Shown here: positions 59,350 to 64,000 of the stretch, in pieces
Numbering within the stretch: the first letter of the stretch is position 1
How the letters are laid out: the number at the start of each line of letters is the position of its first letter
Origin: Intrasporangium flavum
GTDB lineage: Bacteria > Actinomycetota > Actinomycetes > Actinomycetales > Dermatophilaceae
Reading direction: 5' to 3'
DNA: 64,000 bases
Assembly (NCBI RefSeq): GCF_001956915.1
Contig: NZ_MLJO01000028.1
Location: 24,135-88,134 of the forward strand
Translations under genes and position numbers: made by a program
The notes under the pieces: generated by a model
What the model saw: only the letters and a program-made list of their open reading frames with translations
Databases searched by the model: none
What the model was told of the DNA's origin: nothing

Positions 59350-59814
59350 ATGACAAGCACTGTGCGAACAACAGGGGGCACGACCGAGGGGCGCGGCCTG
59401 CGCGGCGTGGCCGTCATCGGCCTCCTCCTCATCGTCTTCGGCGCGATCCTCGCCGTGGCCGGCGTGGTCACGTGGGTGACGGTCGCCAACCAGCTCTCCG
59501 CCGAGAACATCACGGTCTCCAAGGACGCCGCGCAGTTCGCGGGCGCGACGGTGGACACCCCCTGGGAGGCCTACGCCCAGGCCGAGGTGATCCAGAAGCA
59601 CGCCCTGGAGGCGTCCGGCGGGAAGACCTACGCCGAGCTCGACCAGACGGACCCGAAACGCACGACGGTGATGACCGCCTCGTTCCTGCGGGCCTCGCTC
59701 TTCACGTCGGTCGTCGCCTTCGGGGTGGCCCTCATGGCCGCCGCGCTGGGCGTCGGGTTCATCCTCGTCGGGTTCGCCCTGAGGCGGGTGGCCAGACGCG
59801 CCGACGTGGTCTGA
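59350..59814 (+). CDS. Two-helix membrane protein of unknown function
   Basis: 154 residues. Helix 1 (VAVIGLLLIVFGAILAVAGVVTWV) and helix 2 (VVAFGVALMAAALGVGFILVGFALR) bracket an extracytoplasmic loop of about 75 residues containing ENITVSKDAAQFAGATVDTP. AGGAGG lies nine bases before ATG. The family is widespread and uncharacterised in actinobacteria, sometimes mislabelled 'LigA'. It is between GH15 and the dehydrogenase. Confidence 0.75.
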   Translation: MTSTVRTTGGTTEGRGLRGVAVIGLLLIVFGAILAVAGVVTWVTVANQLSAENITVSKDAAQFAGATVDTPWEAYAQAEVIQKHALEASGGKTYAELDQTDPKRTTVMTASFLRASLFTSVVAFGVALMAAALGVGFILVGFALRRVARRADVV

Positions 59815-59877
59815 GCCCAGTCAGCCCGGACGCGGCAGCCGGTGTCGCGCCGACCCCGCGAGACGTGAAGGGGAGAC

Positions 59878-60924
59878 ATGCAGGCGGTGACGGTGGTCCC
59901 CGGCATGGCCGGCTCAGCCGTGCTCGACGACGTGCCGGAGCCGGCCGCTGACGCCGGGCCGGTGCTCGTCGAGGCCCTCGCGGTCGGGGTGTGCGGCACC
60001 GACGCGGAGATCGCGAACGGCGGCTACGGGTGGGCACCACCGGGGCAGGAGCGCCTCATCCTCGGGCACGAGTCCCTGGGCCGGGTGCTCGACCCGGGCC
60101 CGACCGGGCTGGCGATCGGGGAGCACGTCGTCGGCATCGTCCGGCACCCCGACCCGATGCCCTGTCCCAGCTGCGCGGTCGGCGAGTGGGACATGTGCTC
60201 CAACGGCCTCTACACCGAACGCGGCATCAAGCAGGCCCACGGCTTCATGGCCGAGCGCTGGAGGGTCGAGCCGGAGTACCTGGTCCGGGTCGACGAGCGG
60301 CTCGGCACGCTCGGGGTGCTCCTCGAACCGGCGACCGTGGTCACCAAGGCGTGGCAGCACATCCTCTCGATCGGCCAGCGCACCTTCTGGGACCCCCAGG
60401 TCGTGCTCATCGTCGGGGCCGGCCCCATCGGGCTGCTGGCCGCCCTGATCGGCGTGCAGCTGGGCCGGGAGGTGCACGTGCTCGACCGGGTCACGACGGG
60501 CCCGAAACCCGGACTCGTCGAGCAGCTGGGCGCGAGCTACCACGTGGGCACGGTGGCCGAGCTGGGGCTGCAGCCCGACATCGTCATCGAGTGCACCGGC
60601 GTCGTGCCGCTCATCGTCGAGGCGGCCGACGCCGTGGCAGCGGGCGGCATCGTGTGCCTCACCGGCATCGGGTCGCCCGACACGACGACGGCCGCCACCG
60701 CCGCGCTGCTCGCCAAGGACGCGGTGCTCAAGAACCTGGTGATCTTCGGCTCGGTCAACGCCAACCGTCGGCACTACTTCCGAGCCGCCCGGGTGCTGGC
60801 TCGAGCAGACCGGGCCTGGCTCGAGCAGCTCGTGACCCGCCGGGTGCGACCCGCCGATGTCGAGCAGGCCCTCGCCGGCCGGCCCGACGACATCAAGGTC
60901 GTCATGGAGTTCGCCCAGCCGTGA
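59878..60924 (+). CDS. Zinc-dependent glucose 1-dehydrogenase (MDR superfamily)
   Basis: 348 residues. Oxidises glucose to gluconolactone with NAD(P). VGVCGTDAEIANGGYGWAPP with the catalytic zinc Cys, LILGHESLGRV, and the structural-zinc region PCPSCAVGEWDMCSNG match archaeal/actinobacterial glucose dehydrogenases. The cofactor motif is VVLIVGAGPIGLLAALIG. The C-terminal segment FGSVNANRRHYFRAARVL is diagnostic of this group. ATG follows GAAGGGGAGAC. It probably works with the upstream GH15 enzyme. Confidence 0.9.
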   Translation: MQAVTVVPGMAGSAVLDDVPEPAADAGPVLVEALAVGVCGTDAEIANGGYGWAPPGQERLILGHESLGRVLDPGPTGLAIGEHVVGIVRHPDPMPCPSCAVGEWDMCSNGLYTERGIKQAHGFMAERWRVEPEYLVRVDERLGTLGVLLEPATVVTKAWQHILSIGQRTFWDPQVVLIVGAGPIGLLAALIGVQLGREVHVLDRVTTGPKPGLVEQLGASYHVGTVAELGLQPDIVIECTGVVPLIVEAADAVAAGGIVCLTGIGSPDTTTAATAALLAKDAVLKNLVIFGSVNANRRHYFRAARVLARADRAWLEQLVTRRVRPADVEQALAGRPDDIKVVMEFAQP

Positions 60925-60992
60925 CCGGCGACGTCGGCGAACGCACACCGGACGCGCGACCCCCTGTCGGGGGCCGCTGGCAGACTCGGGCC

Positions 60993-61403
60993 GTGTCCCG
61001 GCCGCCGCGCATCGAGCCCTCCGGCGACGTCGTCGAGCGGATCGCGTCCACGGCGCTGGAACTGCCCGACGCCTACGAGGAGGACGCCTGGACCGGCGTC
61101 CGGTGGCGGGTGCGGGCCAAGACGTTCGCCCACGTGCTCGTCGCCCAGGAGGGGTACACGTCCGCCTCCCGCGACGTCACCGGCGCGACCGAACCGACGA
61201 CGGTGCTGACCTTCCGCTCGGCCGGCGACGAGCTGCTCGCCCTCGTCAACGCGGGCCGGCCGTTCTACCGGCCGCCGTGGTCGCCGACGGTCATCGGCAT
61301 GGTGCTCGACGACGACACCGACTGGGACGAGGTCGCCGAGCTGGTCACCGAGAGCTACCGGTTCTGCGCACCACTGATGCTGAGGCGTCGCCTCGACGCG
61401 TGA
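60993..61403 (+). CDS. MmcQ/YjbR family protein
   Basis: 136 residues. MmcQ/YjbR fold with the conserved ALELPDAYEEDAWTGVRWRVR and FAHVLVA, followed by a C-terminal helix with WDEVAELVTESYRFCAP. Family members are small DNA-binding-like or nucleic-acid-related proteins of unclear role. GTG 60993 lies 68 bases after the dehydrogenase stop. Convergent with the phosphoesterase gene, 33 bases apart. Confidence 0.82.
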   Translation: MSRPPRIEPSGDVVERIASTALELPDAYEEDAWTGVRWRVRAKTFAHVLVAQEGYTSASRDVTGATEPTTVLTFRSAGDELLALVNAGRPFYRPPWSPTVIGMVLDDDTDWDEVAELVTESYRFCAPLMLRRRLDA

Positions 61404-61436
61404 GGGTGCGGACGCGTCCGGCGAGCCGAGCGACCC

Positions 61437-62426
61437 TCAACCGGCTGCGAGGTGCAGGCCGAACGCGGTGGCCATCGACGGAGCGGAGGCCGCCTCGCCG
61501 AGGGGCTGCGCACCGAGGACCTCGCTGTAGAGGCGCGCCAGCGAGTAGTGCGTCAGCGGTGTCGTGACGACGGCGCCGTGCAGTGACGGGTGGGCCACGG
61601 TGGTCAGCACGAGGTTGCCCTGCCCGTGGTCGTCCTCGTCGGCGGTCACCACGATCGCGAGATGCCCACTGCGCCAGTCCGGCCCGGCCATCACGGCCTG
61701 GGTCTGGGTCCGCAGCCAGCTGTCCGCCGTCGAGAGGTCGCAGTCGTGGGCGTCGTTGCACACGTCGGGGATCACCATCCCGGCGTCGGGGAGCGAGCCG
61801 TCGGACGCGTCGGTGCCCAGCCGGCCCAGCGGCACGTCGAAGCGGGCGCACGAGGACCGCTCGGCCACGTGGTAGGTCCACGGGTTGTGCCGCACGGCGT
61901 ACCGCCCGGAGTCCTCCGTGGCGCAGTTGGTGGGCATGCCCTCGGCGTAGAGCCTCGCCGTCCTGCCCAGCGAGAGGGCCTGTCCGAAGACCGACGGCTG
62001 GTCGATCGGGTGGCTGGAGGGCGGGTCGTCGTCGGTGACGCCGAAGGTGCTGCCGCCCGTCATCGCCAGGTAGTTGGGCAGCGAGGGATGCGTCACCGCC
62101 CGGTAGCTCGTCGCGAGACCGAACCGCTTGCCCAGGGACGCGGTGTACGGCATGTCGGCCCGCATCTGGTCCAGCGAGTGGTTCTCGACGACGAACACGA
62201 GCAGCTTGGTCACCGTGCCCGGCGGCACCGACGCCGAGGTGGCGGCGGAGGCGGAGGTCGCGGTGGCGGAGGCGGTGGGCGAGGTGGAGGTCGCGGAGGT
62301 GGTGGAAGTGGGGGTACGGGTGGCGGAGCCGGCGGGGGCGGGCGGCGCCGGGGACTCGCCCGCCGCGCAGCCGCCGAGCACCGCCAGCGCGGTGGCCATC
62401 ACCAGTCCGAGCACCTTGTTCGTCAC
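61437..62426 (-). CDS. Secreted phosphoesterase lipoprotein (acid phosphatase/PLC-like family)
   Basis: 329 residues. The signal peptide GLVMATALAVLGGC ends in a lipobox cysteine near residue 20 and is followed by a 45-residue Ser/Thr/Ala linker. The phosphoesterase domain (PF04185-like) contains LLVFVVENHSLDQMRADMP with the metal-binding Glu-Asn, THPSLPNYLAMTGGSTFGV, and TADEDDHGQGNLVL with the second metal site. This resembles actinobacterial 'acid phosphatase' AcpA-type enzymes. GTG 62426 is preceded by GGGGGGAC. Confidence 0.85.
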   Translation of the reverse strand: MTNKVLGLVMATALAVLGGCAAGESPAPPAPAGSATRTPTSTTSATSTSPTASATATSASAATSASVPPGTVTKLLVFVVENHSLDQMRADMPYTASLGKRFGLATSYRAVTHPSLPNYLAMTGGSTFGVTDDDPPSSHPIDQPSVFGQALSLGRTARLYAEGMPTNCATEDSGRYAVRHNPWTYHVAERSSCARFDVPLGRLGTDASDGSLPDAGMVIPDVCNDAHDCDLSTADSWLRTQTQAVMAGPDWRSGHLAIVVTADEDDHGQGNLVLTTVAHPSLHGAVVTTPLTHYSLARLYSEVLGAQPLGEAASAPSMATAFGLHLAAG

Positions 62427-62529
62427 GCGTCCCCCCGGTCTGAAGCGGTCTGCCGGCCGACCGTACCTCGCAGCCCTGAAGGCCGGCTGTCGATTGCGCA
62501 CCGCAGGACGCCCGGGGTTCGATGGGCGT

Positions 62530-63408
62530 ATGCGCGTCCGGCTCCGCCGCGGCCCGCCGGGGGTTGCCACGGCAACGTGCCTGGTGGCGTTGGCCGCCGG
62601 CTGGCTCGCCGGGTGCAGCGGTCGCGCGGCGAGCGACCCGACCGACGCCAGCCCGTCGGCGTCCGGGCGCGGCGACACCGTGCGCGTCCTGCAGCTGAAC
62701 CTGTGCAACAGCGGGATCGCCGACTGCTACACCGGCGGACGGGCCGTCACACGGGCGGTCGAGGTGGTCCGCGAGCACCGCCCGGGCATGGTCAGCCTCA
62801 ACGAGGTGTGCCGCGACGACGTGCGTGTCCTCGAGCAGGCGATGACGGCCGCCTCGCCCGCCGCGACGGTCGCCTCGGCCTTCGCTCCCGCCAGGGACCG
62901 CGGGTCAGGAGCACCGGTGCGCTGCCTGAACGGCCAGGAGTTCGGCGACGCCGTCCTCGTCGGTCTCGCGGCCCCGGGCGTCGCCGCCCGCAGCACCAGC
63001 GGCGACTACCCGGTGCAGGACCCCGGCGACACGGAGAAGCGCGTCTGGGTGTGTCTAGACCTCCCTGAGCGGTTCTCGGCCTGCACGACGCACACCAGCA
63101 GCACCGACGCGGCCGTCGCCCTGGCCCAGTGCCGGTACCTGCTGAGCTCGGTTCTTGCGACGCCGCAGGCCGCCACGACCGACGGCGTCCAACCGGTCGT
63201 CCTCGGCGCCGACCTCAACCTCGCGGCGGGAGGCTCACCCGGCCCGGACGCGTGCCTGCCCGGCGGCTACCGGCGCACCGACGACGGCGGTCGCCAGGAC
63301 GTGGTCGTCAGCCCGGGCCTCGCGATCACCTCGCACACGGTCATCGACATGCAGGGCACCACTGACCACCCCGGGCTGCTGGCCGACGTCGCACTGCACC
63401 CCCGATGA
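62530..63408 (+). CDS. Lipoprotein of the endonuclease/exonuclease/phosphatase family
   Basis: 292 residues. The signal peptide ends in AAGWLAGC (lipobox near residue 29). The DNase I-like core has VRVLQLNLCNSG, MVSLNEVC with the metal-binding Glu, VVLGADLNLA and the C-terminal TDHPGLLADV with the catalytic Asp-His. It is a surface-anchored phosphodiesterase, nuclease or phospholipase; the family does not separate these. Divergent from the phosphoesterase lipoprotein, so the two may form a phosphate-scavenging pair. Confidence 0.85.
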   Translation: MRVRLRRGPPGVATATCLVALAAGWLAGCSGRAASDPTDASPSASGRGDTVRVLQLNLCNSGIADCYTGGRAVTRAVEVVREHRPGMVSLNEVCRDDVRVLEQAMTAASPAATVASAFAPARDRGSGAPVRCLNGQEFGDAVLVGLAAPGVAARSTSGDYPVQDPGDTEKRVWVCLDLPERFSACTTHTSSTDAAVALAQCRYLLSSVLATPQAATTDGVQPVVLGADLNLAAGGSPGPDACLPGGYRRTDDGGRQDVVVSPGLAITSHTVIDMQGTTDHPGLLADVALHPR

Positions 63409-63449
63409 CGTGCTCGTCGTCCGCTCCCTGACCGGAGCGCTCGACGGAG

Positions 63450-63932
63450 TCAGAGGGTTGCCCAGCAGTAGAGCGCCTGGCCGGCCTCCCGGGCGCGACG
63501 GGCCAGGGCGCCGAGGTCGATGACCACCTGGGTGACATCGGGGACGGTGAAGCCGGCGCCGAGCTCGGGAACCCAGCCGTCTGCGAGCGCGGGCGCTCGG
63601 GCGGCGTCGATGTCGGCCAACCCGTCTCGGATCCGGGTGTCCAGCCGATCCACGCTCGGGTCCGTGAGCCACAGGGAGGTCTCGTCGACCGGTGGCGGGG
63701 TGTCCGGGGGCGGCCACAGCAGAGTGCTTTTCGGTCGACTGCTGAAGGGCGCGCCCTGTGCCAGCGTCACGAGCTGCTCGAGGTGGGGAGAGTGGAAGAT
63801 CCCCTTGGTGGCCACCCCGTCGAAGGGCGGGTTGCCGCCGTCCGCGGCGTGCAGCGGCCCGCCGACGCGTCCGTGGGTGGCGCGGGCAGTCTCGTCGTCA
63901 GCGGCACGGAAGTAGTCGAAGTAGACGCCCAT
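63450..63932 (-). CDS. Hypothetical protein
   Basis: 160 residues, soluble. It opens with MGVYFDYFRAADDETAR, which resembles the start of small DUF1877-type or immunity-like proteins, and contains PKSTLLWPPPDTPPPVDETSLW. ATG 63932 follows GAGAGGGGAG, a strong ribosome site. Convergent with the phosphodiesterase lipoprotein gene. Function unknown. Confidence 0.65.
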   Translation of the reverse strand: MGVYFDYFRAADDETARATHGRVGGPLHAADGGNPPFDGVATKGIFHSPHLEQLVTLAQGAPFSSRPKSTLLWPPPDTPPPVDETSLWLTDPSVDRLDTRIRDGLADIDAARAPALADGWVPELGAGFTVPDVTQVVIDLGALARRAREAGQALYCWATL

Positions 63933-64000
63933 CGCGACTCCCCTCTCGGACGCGACCCTGTGCGCGCGGGGCGAGCCTAACGCGGCTACTTGTTCCATTG

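Overview
The window is very GC-rich DNA with strong G/C third-position bias, frequent GTG/TTG starts, Lrp/AsnC, IclR, LacI and MerR-type regulators, a tripartite tricarboxylate transporter and actinobacterial small stress proteins. This points to a high-GC actinobacterium; a Micrococcales (Intrasporangiaceae/Dermatophilaceae-like) soil organism is my inference, since there is no rRNA or other marker to fix it. No rRNA, tRNA, CRISPR array, insertion sequence or integrase was recognised.

Layout. 1-3.7 kb: end of a plus-strand operon (glycosyltransferase, membrane flippase-like protein, RibD-type reductase, GTP cyclohydrolase II), closed by a long inverted repeat. 3.8-10.5 kb: a membrane protein, a CUT1 sugar ABC importer (binding protein and two permeases), a GH25 lysozyme, a small hypothetical and an SDR. 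10.5-26.9 kb: a large carbohydrate locus built around one divergent promoter region. Leftward runs an oligopeptide-type ABC importer, a LacI regulator and a GH144-like glucanase; rightward run a GH94 phosphorylase, a GH3 glucosidase and a GH35-like enzyme. The enzyme set resembles known beta-1,2-glucan/sophorooligosaccharide systems: import, endo-cleavage, phosphorolysis and hydrolysis in the cytoplasm.

27.0-34.4 kb is a compositionally different, lower-GC stretch with defence-type genes: a colicin E3-like RNase with a partner protein and an ImmA/IrrE protease in one coupled operon, an ApeA-like HEPN protein, a membrane-anchored protein, a DUF4062 protein, a frameshifted HEPN gene and a PD-(D/E)XK-like protein. 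It looks like a laterally acquired defence island. 34.4-36.9 kb holds small stress or envelope proteins.

36.9-43.1 kb: a leftward operon with a tripartite tricarboxylate transporter (TctCAB), an RraA-type aldolase and a DUF1932 dehydrogenase, opposite an IclR regulator with two matching palindromic operators, then a LysR fragment. 43.1-45.5 kb: a heat-shock cluster (J-domain protein, Hsp20, MerR/HspR-like regulator, small acidic proteins) with a palindromic operator. 45.8-49.8 kb: an M50 membrane protease with a PqqD/RRE-like N-terminus beside a protein made of two copies of a ~73-residue Asp/Ala-rich module behind a leader-like N-terminus, a candidate undescribed protease/substrate pair. 49.9-53.7 kb: MHS transporter, ArgE-type deacylase and divergent double Lrp regulator. 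53.6-64 kb: a degenerate acetyltransferase, a methyltransferase, a hydrolase-LuxR fusion, an OafA-like acyltransferase, a GH15 trehalase/glucoamylase with glucose dehydrogenase, a MmcQ-like protein, two secreted lipoprotein phosphoesterases and a hypothetical.
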